Source: Paracoccus sp. MBLB3053
GTDB taxonomy: Bacteria > Pseudomonadota > Alphaproteobacteria > Rhodobacterales > Rhodobacteraceae
Length of the DNA: 64,000 nucleotides
Assembly (NCBI RefSeq): GCF_031822435.1
Contig: NZ_JAVQLW010000003.1
Location: 62,001 to 126,000 of the forward strand
Reading direction: 5' to 3'
The notes beneath the pieces were generated by a model, which worked only from the letters and a program-made list of their open reading frames with translations, did no database searches and had not been told where the DNA came from. How positions within the stretch are numbered: position 1 is the first letter of the stretch; every line of letters begins with the position of its first letter. Positions 35,253 through 44,485 of this stretch are shown here, piece after piece. The position numbers and the translations under genes were made by a program.

Positions 35253-36398
35253 ATGATCAAGACCCTGAAGACGACCGTACCGGTCGCCCTGATCGCGCTT
35301 GGACTTACCGGCGCGGCGCATGCCGAAATCAAGCTGGGAGCTTCGGTTTCGGCGACTGGTCCCGCGGCGTTTCTTGGCGACCCCGAGGCCAAGACGCTTG
35401 AAATGTTGGTCGAGGAACTGAACGCAAAAGGGGGCATCAACGGCGAAGAAGTCGAACTGGTGCTGTACGACGACGGCGGTGATGCCAACAAGGCGCGCAC
35501 CTTCGCCACGCGTCTGATCGAGGACGACGAAGTGCAGGCCATCATCGGCGGCACCACGACCGGCACTTCCATGTCGATCCTGTCGGTCGCGGAAGACGCC
35601 GAGGTGCCCTTCATCTCGCTCGCCGGGGCCATCGACATCATCCAGCCGGTGAAGCCTTTTACCTTCAAGACCCCGCATACCGACCGCATGGCTTGCCAGA
35701 AGATCTTCGAAGACATGCAGAAGCGTTCGATCACCAAGATCGGCATGATTTCTGGGACGGACGGGTTCGGGGCCTCGATGCAGGCGCAATGCAAGGACGT
35801 CGTTGCAGAATACGACATCGAGATCGTCGCCGACGAGACCTACGACCCCAAGGATGCCGACATGACGGCGCAGCTGACCAAGATCAAGAACGCGGCGGGC
35901 ATTCAGGCTGTCCTTAACCCCGGCTTCGGCCAGGGCCCGTCGATCGTGACCCGCAACTACAAGCAGCTGGGCATCGACCTGCCGCTCTACCAATCCCATG
36001 GCGTGGCTTCCGATGGCTTCATCGAACTTGCGGGCAAGGATGCAGCCGAGGGCGTGCGCCTCCCAGGCACGGCCTTGCTCGTGGCCGATCTTCTGGCTGA
36101 TGACGACGCACAAAAGCCCGTGGTTGCCGCATACAAGAAGGCTTTCGAGGATAGGTACGAGATGCCGGTCAGCACCTTTGGCGGCTATGCCCATGATGGC
36201 TTCGCGCTGATGGTCAATGCAATCACGGCGGCGGGCAGCAATGAGCCCGAGGCGATCCGCGACGCGCTCGAAAGCGTGGCTGGCCTCGCGGGAACCACCG
36301 GCATCTATACCATGTCCGCCGAGGATCATCTGGGGCTCGACCTCTCGGCCTTCCGCATGCTCGAGGTCCGGAACGGAGCCTGGAGCATCGTCGAGTAA
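35253..36398 (+). CDS. livJ: Liv-type ABC transporter substrate-binding protein
   Basis: 381 residues with an N-terminal signal peptide (about 24 residues, ending GAAHA). It is a Leu/Ile/Val-binding-like type I periplasmic protein: IKLGASVSATGPAAFLGDPEAKTLEML at the start of the mature part, LVLYDDGGDANKARTFATRLI and the typical TNTQF-like C-terminal region IYTMSAEDHLGLD. Members of this family also bind aromatic acids. Its place between paaN and the fused beta-oxidation enzyme suggests phenylacetate or a precursor as ligand. A hairpin follows the stop. Confidence 0.93.
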   Translation: MIKTLKTTVPVALIALGLTGAAHAEIKLGASVSATGPAAFLGDPEAKTLEMLVEELNAKGGINGEEVELVLYDDGGDANKARTFATRLIEDDEVQAIIGGTTTGTSMSILSVAEDAEVPFISLAGAIDIIQPVKPFTFKTPHTDRMACQKIFEDMQKRSITKIGMISGTDGFGASMQAQCKDVVAEYDIEIVADETYDPKDADMTAQLTKIKNAAGIQAVLNPGFGQGPSIVTRNYKQLGIDLPLYQSHGVASDGFIELAGKDAAEGVRLPGTALLVADLLADDDAQKPVVAAYKKAFEDRYEMPVSTFGGYAHDGFALMVNAITAAGSNEPEAIRDALESVAGLAGTTGIYTMSAEDHLGLDLSAFRMLEVRNGAWSIVE

Positions 36399-36405
36399 GC
36401 CGTTG

Positions 36406-36423
36406 CGGCCCCGCATGGGGCCG
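36406..36423 (+). terminator. Hairpin between livJ and livH
   Basis: CGGCCCC-gcat-GGGGCCG, a perfect 7-base stem with a 4-base loop, 8 bases after the livJ stop and without a T run. Such hairpins often stabilise the upstream message so the binding protein is made in excess over the permease. Confidence 0.5.
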
Positions 36424-36457
36424 TCCACGCCCGAGCCCTTAGCCTTAGGACCCCAGC

Positions 36458-37330
36458 ATGTCCGAACTCCTGCAATTCCTGTTCTCAGGATTGACCGTCG
36501 GTGCGGTCTATGCGCTTGTCGCGCTAGGATTCACCATCATCTACAACGCCTCGGGCGTGGTGAACTTCGCACAGGGCGAATTCGTCATGCTGGGCGGCAT
36601 GATCACCGTCTTCGCCCATGCCGCCGGATTGCCGCTGCCGCTGGCCGCGCTGCTGGCCATTGCGGCCACGGCAGCTATCGGGGTCGGGCTGAACAAGTTC
36701 GCAATCGAGCCCGCGCGCGGCGCGCCGGTCGTCTCGCTCATCATCATCACCATCGGCGCCTCGATCTTCATCCGGGGCGCGGCGCAACTGATCTTCGACA
36801 AGCAGATCCACAGCTTCCCGTCATTTTCGGGTGATGATCCCATCCATGTGATGGGCGCGACGATCCTCACGCAAAGCCTCTGGGCCATTGGCGGGGCCTT
36901 CGCGGTCTTTGTCGGGCTGTGGCTGTTCTTCACCCGCACGATCCTTGGCCGCGCGGTGCTGGCGACCTCGAACAACCGCCTCGCGGCGCAGCTTGTCGGC
37001 ATCAACACGGATTTCGTCATGACGCTGTCCTTCACGCTTTCGGCGGCCATCGGCGCCTTCGCGGGCGTGCTGATCACGCCGATTACCATGACCTCGTATG
37101 ACGTGGGTCTGGGTCTTGCGCTGAAGGGATTCGCGGGCGCGATGCTGGGCGGCATGGGCAATCCCAAGGGCGCTTTTGCGGGCGGGCTTCTGCTGGGTCT
37201 ACTTGAGGCGCTGACAGCGGGTTACCTGTCGTCGCAATACAAGGAGGCCGCGGCCTTTGTCGTGATCCTTGCGGTGCTGTTCTTCATGCCGCAGGGCCTC
37301 TTCGGGTCCAAATCGACGGATCGGGTGTGA
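36458..37330 (+). CDS. livH: Liv-type ABC transporter permease LivH
   Basis: 290 residues, about eight hydrophobic segments (for example FLFSGLTVGAVYALVALGFTI and VVSLIIITIGASIFIRGAAQL). Branched-chain amino acid permease family, with GVVNFAQGEFVMLGGM near the N-terminus and NPKGAFAGGLLLGLLEALTAGY near the C-terminus, both conserved. It forms the pore with the LivM partner that starts one base after its stop. No ribosome site of note. Confidence 0.95.
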   Translation: MSELLQFLFSGLTVGAVYALVALGFTIIYNASGVVNFAQGEFVMLGGMITVFAHAAGLPLPLAALLAIAATAAIGVGLNKFAIEPARGAPVVSLIIITIGASIFIRGAAQLIFDKQIHSFPSFSGDDPIHVMGATILTQSLWAIGGAFAVFVGLWLFFTRTILGRAVLATSNNRLAAQLVGINTDFVMTLSFTLSAAIGAFAGVLITPITMTSYDVGLGLALKGFAGAMLGGMGNPKGAFAGGLLLGLLEALTAGYLSSQYKEAAAFVVILAVLFFMPQGLFGSKSTDRV

Positions 37331-37331
37331 C

Positions 37332-38288
37332 ATGCGGATTTCCAGCAAACATCTGACCTTGCTCGTGCTCGCCGCATTGATCGCGGTTGCGCCCTTGTTC
37401 TTTCCGTCGGGCTATTACTTCCGCGTCGGTGCCCTGATTTTCGTCAATGCGCTGGCGGTGACCGGCATCGTGATCCTGACCGGCTATGCCGGGCAGATCA
37501 GCCTCGGCCATGCCGGCTTTGCAGGCATTGGCGGCTATGCCTGCGCGCTCGCCCCGGTGCATTGGGGAATACCCCCGGCGCTTGCGGTGGTCCTGGGCGC
37601 GCTCGTTTCGGGCATTCTGGCCTATCTTGTCGGGCGTCCGATCCTGCGGCTAAAGGGCTATTACCTTGGTGTTGCCTCTCTGGGCTTCGGCATTCTCGTC
37701 GCGATGGTTCTGAACAATGAACGCCAACTGACCAAGGGACCGGACGGAATTGAGGTTCCGGATCTTGGTCTGCGCGGCTTGCTCAAGGACTGGGGACTGA
37801 ACCTGTCGAACGGCGAATTCTGGTATGCCTTCACCGGAATCTGCTTGCTGATCGGCGCCTGGATCGCGCTGAACCTCTTCAACAGCCCGAGCGGACGCGC
37901 CTTGCGCGCCCTGCACGGCTCCGAGATCGCCGCCGGAACCGTCGGCATCGACGTCGCGCGCGTCAAGCTGCAGGCCTTCGTCATCTCGGCGGTCTATGCC
38001 TCGGTCGCGGGCTCGCTGACCGCGTTGCAGAACAAGTTCGTGACGCCCGACATCGCGGGCTTCATGCATTCGGTCGAGATGGTCACCATGGCCGTGCTGG
38101 GCGGCGTCGGCTCGGTGCCGGGCGCGATACTCGGCGCGGGGATCCTGACGCTGCTGCCGCAGGTGCTGACGGTCTTTGCCGAATATGAGCAGCTGATCCT
38201 TGGCCTCGTCATGATGCTGGTGATGATCTTCCTGCGCGAGGGGCTGGTGCCCTCGATCCTGCGCAAGATCCGGGGGAGGGGCGAATGA
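37332..38288 (+). CDS. livM: Liv-type ABC transporter permease LivM
   Basis: 318 residues; ATG at 37332, one base after the livH stop. About eight to nine membrane segments. Diagnostic sequences: NALAVTGIVILTGYAGQISLGHAGFAGIGGY and MAVLGGVGSVPGAILGAGILTLLPQ (only parts needed: GQISLGHAGFAGIGGY and GGVGSVPGAILGA). The stop overlaps the livG start (ATGA), so livH-M-G-F are translationally coupled. Confidence 0.95.
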   Translation: MRISSKHLTLLVLAALIAVAPLFFPSGYYFRVGALIFVNALAVTGIVILTGYAGQISLGHAGFAGIGGYACALAPVHWGIPPALAVVLGALVSGILAYLVGRPILRLKGYYLGVASLGFGILVAMVLNNERQLTKGPDGIEVPDLGLRGLLKDWGLNLSNGEFWYAFTGICLLIGAWIALNLFNSPSGRALRALHGSEIAAGTVGIDVARVKLQAFVISAVYASVAGSLTALQNKFVTPDIAGFMHSVEMVTMAVLGGVGSVPGAILGAGILTLLPQVLTVFAEYEQLILGLVMMLVMIFLREGLVPSILRKIRGRGE

Positions 38289-39061
38289 GCCTGTTGCAGA
38301 TCGAGCGTCTCGGCATCGCCTTTGGCGGGCTGCGCGCCGTCCATGATGTCAGCTTCTCCGTCGAGCCGGGCGAGATCGTCTCGGTGATCGGCCCGAACGG
38401 CGCGGGCAAGACGACGCTCTTCAACATGATCTCGGGGGTCTATCGCCCCGGTTCGGGCAAGGTGCGCCTGAAGGGCGAGGACGTGACCGGGATGGAGCCG
38501 TTCCGGCTGGCCGCCCGCGGCATGTCCCGGACCTTCCAGAACCTGCAGATCTTCCAGAACATGACCGTGCTGGAAAATGCCATGGCCGGGTTCCACCTGC
38601 AGGAACGTGGCCCGGTTCTGGCCGACCTGCTGAACCTGCCCTCGTCGCGCAAGCGCATCCGCATGGCCGAGGAGGGCGCGCGCGCGCTTCTCGCCCGCGT
38701 GGGTCTCGAGCGCGCCGCCGACCGCGAGGCCGGGAACCTCTCCTATGGCTCGCTCAAGCGGCTGGAGATCGCCCGGGCGCTGGCGATGAATCCCGCCGTC
38801 CTGCTGCTCGACGAGCCTGCCGCCGGCTGCAATGCCGTCGAGACCGAGGAGATCGACCACCTGATCGCCGAGGTCGCGACATCCGGCGTCGCCATCCTGC
38901 TGGTCGAGCATGACATGAAGATGGTCATGCGCATCTCGAACCATGTCGTCGTGCTCGATCACGGCGAGAAGATCGCCGAAGGCCCGCCCGAGGCGGTCAG
39001 CCGCAACCCGGCGGTGATCGCCGCCTACCTGGGCACGGAGGCCGCCGATGCTGACCGTTGA
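38285..39061 (+). CDS. livG: Liv-type ABC transporter ATPase LivG
   Basis: 258 residues. Walker A GPNGAGKTTLFNMISG, signature LSYGSLKRLEIARAL (LSYG in place of LSGG, usual for LivG), Walker B AVLLLDEPAAGCNAVE. The motif FRLAARGMSRTFQNLQIFQNMTV, typical of LivG, is present. Its 3' end overlaps livF by 14 bases. Confidence 0.96.
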   Translation: MSLLQIERLGIAFGGLRAVHDVSFSVEPGEIVSVIGPNGAGKTTLFNMISGVYRPGSGKVRLKGEDVTGMEPFRLAARGMSRTFQNLQIFQNMTVLENAMAGFHLQERGPVLADLLNLPSSRKRIRMAEEGARALLARVGLERAADREAGNLSYGSLKRLEIARALAMNPAVLLLDEPAAGCNAVETEEIDHLIAEVATSGVAILLVEHDMKMVMRISNHVVVLDHGEKIAEGPPEAVSRNPAVIAAYLGTEAADADR

Positions 39062-39749
39062 GGGACTGCGCTCGCGCTACGGGCGCATCGAGGTGCTGCA
39101 CGGGCTGGACCTGCATGTCGACAGCGGCGAGATCGTCACCGTGGTCGGCGCGAATGGCGCGGGCAAGACCACGCTCCTGCGCTGCCTGTCGGGGGTGCAG
39201 CCGGTCTCGGGCGGCAAGATCACCTTCCGCGGCGAGGCGCTGACCACGGTCCCCGCCTACAAGCGGCTGTCGCGGGGGCTGGCGCAATCGCCCGAGGGGC
39301 GGCAGATCTTCACCAATCTCTCGGTCGAGGAGAACCTGCGGCTCGGGGCCTTCCTTTACAGCGATGCGCGCGTGGAGAAGGACATGGAAGACGCCTTCCA
39401 GATGTTCCCGATCCTGCGCGAGAAGCGCAACCTGGCCGCGGGCGGCCTGTCGGGCGGCCAGCAGCAGATGCTGGCCATGGCCCGCGCGCTGATGGGGCGG
39501 CCGAGCTGCCTCTTGCTCGACGAGCCCTCGATGGGGCTTGCGCCGATCATCGTGCAGCAGATCTTCGATGTGGTCAGCGGCCTCAAGGCGCTTGGCGTCA
39601 CCGTGCTGCTGGTCGAACAGAACGCCTTCGGGGCGCTCAAGATCGCCGACCGTGGCTATGTCATGGAAACCGGCCAAATCACCATGCAGGGCGCGGCGGC
39701 GGAACTGATCGCCGATCCCCGCATTCGCGAAGCTTACCTGGGAATTTGA
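39048..39749 (+). CDS. livF: Liv-type ABC transporter ATPase LivF
   Basis: 233 residues. Walker A GANGAGKTTLLRCLSG, signature LSGGQQQMLAMARAL, Walker B CLLLDEPSMGL, and LSRGLAQSPEGRQIF, typical of LivF. It completes the five-gene importer. The stop lies 2 bases before the ATG of the fused beta-oxidation enzyme. Confidence 0.96.
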   Translation: MLTVEGLRSRYGRIEVLHGLDLHVDSGEIVTVVGANGAGKTTLLRCLSGVQPVSGGKITFRGEALTTVPAYKRLSRGLAQSPEGRQIFTNLSVEENLRLGAFLYSDARVEKDMEDAFQMFPILREKRNLAAGGLSGGQQQMLAMARALMGRPSCLLLDEPSMGLAPIIVQQIFDVVSGLKALGVTVLLVEQNAFGALKIADRGYVMETGQITMQGAAAELIADPRIREAYLGI

Positions 39750-39751
39750 AC

Positions 39752-41695
39752 ATGTCCGTCGTCACCATTGCCCGCCAAGGGGAAATCGCCACCGTCACCG
39801 TGGACAACCCGCCCGTCAACGCACTGGGTCTGGCGCTGCGCCAGGGGCTGTGGGACGCGGTCGCAACGCTCGACGCCGATCCGGCGGTGCGCGCGGTGGT
39901 GCTGATCTGCGCCGGCCGCACCTTCATCGCCGGGGCGGATGTCACCGAATTCGGCAAGCCTCCGGTCGCGCCGCACCTGCCCGACCTCGTGGCCCGGATC
40001 GAGTCCGCCGAAAAGCCCTGGATCGCGGCGATCCACGGCTCGGCGCTTGGCGGCGGCTTCGAGGTCGCGCTGGGATGCCGCTTCCGCGTCGCCCTGCCCG
40101 AGGCCTCGGTCGGCCTGCCCGAGGTGACCCTCGGCATCATCCCCGGCGCGGGCGGCACGGTGCGCACCCCGCGCCTGTGCGGCGTGGCGACTGCCGTGGA
40201 CATGGCGACGACCGGCAAGCCCATGCGCGCCCCGAAGGCGCTCGCCGCCGGGCTGATCGACGCGGTGATCGAGGGGGATCTGTTGACCGGCGCGGTCGAA
40301 TTCGCCCGCGCGGCGATCGCGCAGCCCTTGCCACTGCCGGTCTCGCAGCGCGGGATCGAGGCCCCCGAGGCGGGCTTCTGGGCCGAGGCCGAGGCATCCG
40401 TCGCCAAATCCGCCAAGGGTGCCGCCGCGCCCGCCCGCGCGCTGGCCGCGATCCGCAAGGCCGCCGAGGCGCCCTTCGACGAGGCGATGGGCTTCGAGCG
40501 TACGACTTTCCTAGAACTGCGCGGCACCGAACAGGCCGCCGCCCTGCGCGCGGTCTTCTTCGCCGAGCGCGCCGCGCCGCGTCCCGCCGCCCTGCGCGAT
40601 GTCGCGCCCCTGCCGCTGAAGACAGTCGCCGTGATCGGCGGCGGCACGATGGGCGCGGGCATCATCGCCGCGCTGCGCGATGCGGGCTTGCCGGTCATCC
40701 TGATCGAGCGCGACGACGAGGCCGTCGCGCGCGGCCTCGCCAATGTCGCCAAGGTCTTTGACGGCGGGGTCAAGCGCGGCAAGCTGTCCGAGGCGCAGGC
40801 CCGGGCGCTGAAGGACGGCGTCACCGGCACGACCGATTACGCTGCGCTGCCCGATGTCGACATGGTGATCGAGGCCGTCTTCGAGGAGATCGGCGTCAAG
40901 CGCGCGGTCTTTGCCCAGCTCGGCGTGGTCTGCCGCGCGGATGCGGTGCTGGCGACGAACACCTCGTATCTCGATCCGCGCGCCATCGCGGAAGGGCTGC
41001 CGAACCCGTCGCGCTTCATCGGGCTGCATTTCTTCAGCCCAGCCAATGTGATGAAATTGCTGGAAATCGTGCCGACGCCCCAGACTTCGGCCCGGACTCT
41101 GGCGACCGGCTTCGCGCTTGGCCGGCTGCTGAAGAAGATCCCGGTCCGATCGGGCATCTGCGAGGGCTTCATCGGCAACCGCATCCTGAAACGCTACCGC
41201 GCCGCCGCCGAAGGGCTGGTGCGCAAGGGCGTTCCGATCGCGCGGATCGACGCGGCGATGCGCGGCCATGGCCTCGCCATGGGTCCGTTCGAGGCGCAGG
41301 ACCTGGGCGGCCTCGACATTGCCTATCTGCAACGCGAAGGCGCGCGGGCGGCGGGTCAGGACGTGCCCGAGACGTTGGGCGACATCCTTGTCCGCGCTGG
41401 CCGCAAGGGCCAGAAGACCGGCGGCGGCTGGTATGATTACGCGGCCGGTGAGCGCAAGCCGCTGATCTCGGATCAGGTGGCGCAACTGCTCGCCGCCGAG
41501 ATCGCGCCGCCCTCGGCGATGACCGAGCCCGAGATCGCGCAGGCGCTGGTCGCCGAGATGGCCGCCGAAGGGCAGGCCATCCTCGACGAGGGCATCGCCG
41601 CCAGCCCGGCCGATATCGATCTCGTCAAGATCCATGGCTATGGCTTCCCGCGCTGGCGCGGCGGGCCGATGTTCGCGACCCGCGTGCGGGAATGA
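39752..41695 (+). CDS. Fused enoyl-CoA hydratase / 3-hydroxyacyl-CoA dehydrogenase (FadJ-type), standing in for PaaF and PaaH
   Basis: 647 residues. N-terminal crotonase domain (1-190) with FIAGADVTEFG and the Glu-bearing PEVTLGIIPGAGGTVRTPRL. Then the Rossmann domain starting around residue 290, VAVIGGGTMGAGIIAALRDAG, and the dehydrogenase part with FIGLHFFSPANVMKLLEIVP (catalytic His) and ICEGFIGNRIL. In this operon it should hydrate 2,3-dehydroadipyl-CoA and oxidise 3-hydroxyadipyl-CoA to the substrate of PaaJ. Separate paaF and paaH genes are absent from the window, which supports this. It ends 15 bases from a convergent regulator gene. Confidence 0.9.
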   Translation: MSVVTIARQGEIATVTVDNPPVNALGLALRQGLWDAVATLDADPAVRAVVLICAGRTFIAGADVTEFGKPPVAPHLPDLVARIESAEKPWIAAIHGSALGGGFEVALGCRFRVALPEASVGLPEVTLGIIPGAGGTVRTPRLCGVATAVDMATTGKPMRAPKALAAGLIDAVIEGDLLTGAVEFARAAIAQPLPLPVSQRGIEAPEAGFWAEAEASVAKSAKGAAAPARALAAIRKAAEAPFDEAMGFERTTFLELRGTEQAAALRAVFFAERAAPRPAALRDVAPLPLKTVAVIGGGTMGAGIIAALRDAGLPVILIERDDEAVARGLANVAKVFDGGVKRGKLSEAQARALKDGVTGTTDYAALPDVDMVIEAVFEEIGVKRAVFAQLGVVCRADAVLATNTSYLDPRAIAEGLPNPSRFIGLHFFSPANVMKLLEIVPTPQTSARTLATGFALGRLLKKIPVRSGICEGFIGNRILKRYRAAAEGLVRKGVPIARIDAAMRGHGLAMGPFEAQDLGGLDIAYLQREGARAAGQDVPETLGDILVRAGRKGQKTGGGWYDYAAGERKPLISDQVAQLLAAEIAPPSAMTEPEIAQALVAEMAAEGQAILDEGIAASPADIDLVKIHGYGFPRWRGGPMFATRVRE

Positions 41696-41710
41696 CCGCG
41701 CAGGTTTCGG

Positions 41711-43270
41711 TCAACGAATGCCGAAACGGGCAAGCTCGCGTCGAAGCAGATCTTTCTTGCCTTGGTCCCGGAAAGGGAAAGCCGCGAAGAAAAGTTCGGC
41801 ATTGACGTCGGGCCGAAGCGAGCGCGTATGGCGCAGCCATTCTTGCGCGCGCTCGTTTCGCTCAGCGAGACCGTTCGCCACCATCGCGATCATGCCGATC
41901 AAGAAATGCGCATGTGGAGCGGAAGCTGCGCGATCCGCCCAATCGGCCGCCTCTGCATACTCTGCTCGCAGCAGGTATGACATCGCCCGAGTACCGAACA
42001 TGCCGTAAAGAAGCGGATCAAGCGGGCTGAGACGCAGGGCCTTGTTGACCTCATCTGCGGCAATGTCGGCTTCGAGCATGATCACATCGGTCAATGCGCG
42101 GGAATAGAAACCCTGCGCATAATTGGGATTGAGATCGGTTGCGCGTGCCAGCCAGCCCGCCGCGAGATCCAGTTCGTCCGTGAGCCAGTACGAGCGCCCC
42201 AGAGTAAGCGCCGCGAACGGGTCCATCGGATCCAGTTCGACGCTGCGCTCGGCCTGCGCCCTGGCGCGGTTCACGGCTTCGCCCCGATCGAGACCATAGC
42301 GCAGGAAAGCCTCCTGAAAGCTCGTGAATGACAGTCCGGCATGGGCACGTGCGAATTTCGGGTCCTGTCGGATCGAACGTTCGAAGAATTTTGCGGCGCG
42401 CTGATTGCCCTCGGGCGAAAACAGAAACATCTGACGCAGCCCGAGATGATAGTTTGCCCAGGCGTCAAGTTGCGAAAGGTCCTTGCCTTCGGCAAGCTGC
42501 GCCTCATGCAGGGGAACAGTCACCTCGAGAGCCGTCGCGACAGAGGTTACGATTGCATATTGCAGCTCGGCAAGCAGGTCGATCGGCCGTGCCAGGCGAT
42601 CCGTCCAGATCAGCTTTCCTGTCGCGGCTTCGACGAGTTCGACGCTGACGCTAAGGATGCGGCCAGACAATTCCAGCGTACCGACAAGAATGTAACGCAC
42701 GGCAAGGGTCCTGCCGATCATTCCCAGATCGGGCGATGTGCCCGAAAAGCGGAACGACGATCCGCGCGATATGACCGTCAGCCACCGCATCCGGGCCAGC
42801 GCACGCAGGATTTCATGGGCGACCGCCTCGGCCAGGATGGCATTTGCCCCATCGAGCTCGACGGCGCGGAATGGCAGGACCGCGATCGAGGGTTGGCCTT
42901 CGGGATCAGGCGCCTCGGCTGCTTGCGTGATCCGGGGATGCGCGGCGGGCGTCGTGTCGTCAGATACCCGCACGGGTGGAAGCAGGCGGAAGCCGCGACC
43001 ATGAATGGTGCGGATGATGGTCTGGCTTTTTCCATCATCACCCACCGCATTGCGGGCGGCACGCATCCTGCTGGCGATACAGGCATCAGTTATGGCGCGC
43101 CCATGCCAGACGGTTTCGACCAGATCATCCTTGCTGACCAGTCGCCCTTGGGCGCGCAGCAATTCGCGCAGCACAAGAAAGACCTGCGGTTCAACCGACA
43201 CCGGCTGACCGCTTCGCGTCAGCTCGAAAAGCTGATCGTCGAGCCGAAGATCGCCGCAACTGTAGATCAT
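41711..43270 (-). CDS. CadC/OmpR-type winged-helix regulator with TPR-like C-terminus
   Basis: 519 residues. Residues 1-100 form a Trans_reg_C winged helix (VFLVLRELLRAQGRLVSKDDLVETVWHGRAITDACIASRMRAAR, key part LVSKDDLVETVWHGR; then IIRTIHGRGFRLL). No response-regulator receiver domain. Residues about 130-250 (PSIAVLPFRAV, YILVGTLELSGRILSVSVELVEAATG) match the adenylate-cyclase/TolB-like domain often found in this class, and the rest is helical repeat (RSIRQDPKFARAHAGLSFTSF, RSVELDPMDPFAALTLGRSYW) of TPR type. No membrane helix was seen, so it is probably cytoplasmic. It is divergent from the cysteine synthase-like gene and most likely regulates it. Confidence 0.85.
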   Translation of the reverse strand: MIYSCGDLRLDDQLFELTRSGQPVSVEPQVFLVLRELLRAQGRLVSKDDLVETVWHGRAITDACIASRMRAARNAVGDDGKSQTIIRTIHGRGFRLLPPVRVSDDTTPAAHPRITQAAEAPDPEGQPSIAVLPFRAVELDGANAILAEAVAHEILRALARMRWLTVISRGSSFRFSGTSPDLGMIGRTLAVRYILVGTLELSGRILSVSVELVEAATGKLIWTDRLARPIDLLAELQYAIVTSVATALEVTVPLHEAQLAEGKDLSQLDAWANYHLGLRQMFLFSPEGNQRAAKFFERSIRQDPKFARAHAGLSFTSFQEAFLRYGLDRGEAVNRARAQAERSVELDPMDPFAALTLGRSYWLTDELDLAAGWLARATDLNPNYAQGFYSRALTDVIMLEADIAADEVNKALRLSPLDPLLYGMFGTRAMSYLLRAEYAEAADWADRAASAPHAHFLIGMIAMVANGLAERNERAQEWLRHTRSLRPDVNAELFFAAFPFRDQGKKDLLRRELARFGIR

Positions 43271-43399
43271 GGCCCAATTCTACCCGAAATGCATCCATTC
43301 TGCATGAGTTCTTCATCTTCTGATCAAGCAGGGACGCCTCGAATCTGGCACTATGTCCCTGGATGAGAGCGAGCCCCCCATGGAGGAGTGATCGGAAAG

Positions 43400-44479
43400 A
43401 TGGATATGCGCACAGTTCGGACAACCAGTGGTCGTGGTCGCATCTTTGACAGTGTCCTCGACACTGTCGGCGACACGCCGGTGATCCGCATCAACAACCT
43501 TGCGCCCGCAGGCGTGCAGCTTTGTGTGAAGGCCGAGTTCTTCAACCCGGCCGCATCGGTCAAGGACCGTCTGGCCCTGAACATCGTGGAAGCGGCCGAG
43601 CGGTCAGGTGCCCTGAAGCCCGGACAGACCATTGTCGAGGCGACAAGTGGCAATACCGGGATCGGGCTTGCAATGGTCTGCGCGCAGAAGGGCTATCCCC
43701 TTGTCGTCACCATGGCCGACAGTTTTTCCGTCGAGCGCCGCCGCCTGATGCGCATGTTCGGTGCAAAAGTCATTCTGACCCCGCGCGCAGAAAAAGGGAC
43801 GGGGATGTACAACAAGGCCGTCGAACTTGCCAATCAGCACGGATGGTTCCTGGCCCGGCAGTTCGAAACGCCCGCCAATGCCGATATCCACGAACATACC
43901 ACGGCGCGAGAGATTGTGGGTGACTTTGCCGGGCACCGCCTGGATTATGTCGTGACCGGATACGGCACCGGCGGAACGGTATCTGGCCTTGCCCGCGTCC
44001 TGCGCCGCGAGCGGCCGGAAACCAAGATCGTACTGGCCGAGCCCGCCAATGCCGCACTGGTTTCAAGTGGAATCAGCCAGAACCGAGGCGAGGACGGCTC
44101 GCCCGCGGCCAGCCATCCGGCTTTCGAGCCCCATCCGATCCAGGGATGGACACCGGATTTCATCCCTTTCGTCCTGCAAGAGGCGCTGGACAGCAAGGGC
44201 TTCGATGATCTTTTCACCATTCCGGGCCCCGAAGGAATCGCCTGGGCCAAGAACCTGGCCGCGCGCGAAGGCATCCTGACAGGTGTTTCGGGTGGCGCGA
44301 CCTTCGCGGCGGCGATGAGGCTGGCCGAAAAGGCAGAGCCCGGAACCGTGATCCTGGCAATGCTGCCCGATACCGGCGAACGCTATCTTTCCACGCCGCT
44401 GTTTCAGGACATCCACGAAGAAATGGATGAAGAAGAGCTTGCGCTTTCCCGCTCGACTCCCGGCTACCAGATGGGATGA
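43400..44479 (+). CDS. cysK: Cysteine synthase-like PLP enzyme (beta-replacement family)
   Basis: 359 residues. The ATG at 43400 lies 11 bases after GGAGGAG; GTG at 43388 is possible. Fold-type II PLP enzyme: PLP Lys55 in NPAASVKDRLAL, SGNTGIGLAMVCAQKGYP (phosphate and substrate loop), TGYGTGGTVSGLARVL and VSGGATFAAAMRLA. Overall it resembles cysteine synthase A (O-acetylserine plus sulfide), and the length is slightly greater than usual with a C-terminal acidic tail. Because it is followed 6 bases later by an amino acid decarboxylase, it may make a different beta-substituted alanine. The symbol is for family only. Confidence 0.82.
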   Translation: MDMRTVRTTSGRGRIFDSVLDTVGDTPVIRINNLAPAGVQLCVKAEFFNPAASVKDRLALNIVEAAERSGALKPGQTIVEATSGNTGIGLAMVCAQKGYPLVVTMADSFSVERRRLMRMFGAKVILTPRAEKGTGMYNKAVELANQHGWFLARQFETPANADIHEHTTAREIVGDFAGHRLDYVVTGYGTGGTVSGLARVLRRERPETKIVLAEPANAALVSSGISQNRGEDGSPAASHPAFEPHPIQGWTPDFIPFVLQEALDSKGFDDLFTIPGPEGIAWAKNLAAREGILTGVSGGATFAAAMRLAEKAEPGTVILAMLPDTGERYLSTPLFQDIHEEMDEEELALSRSTPGYQMG

Positions 44480-44485
44480 ACGATC

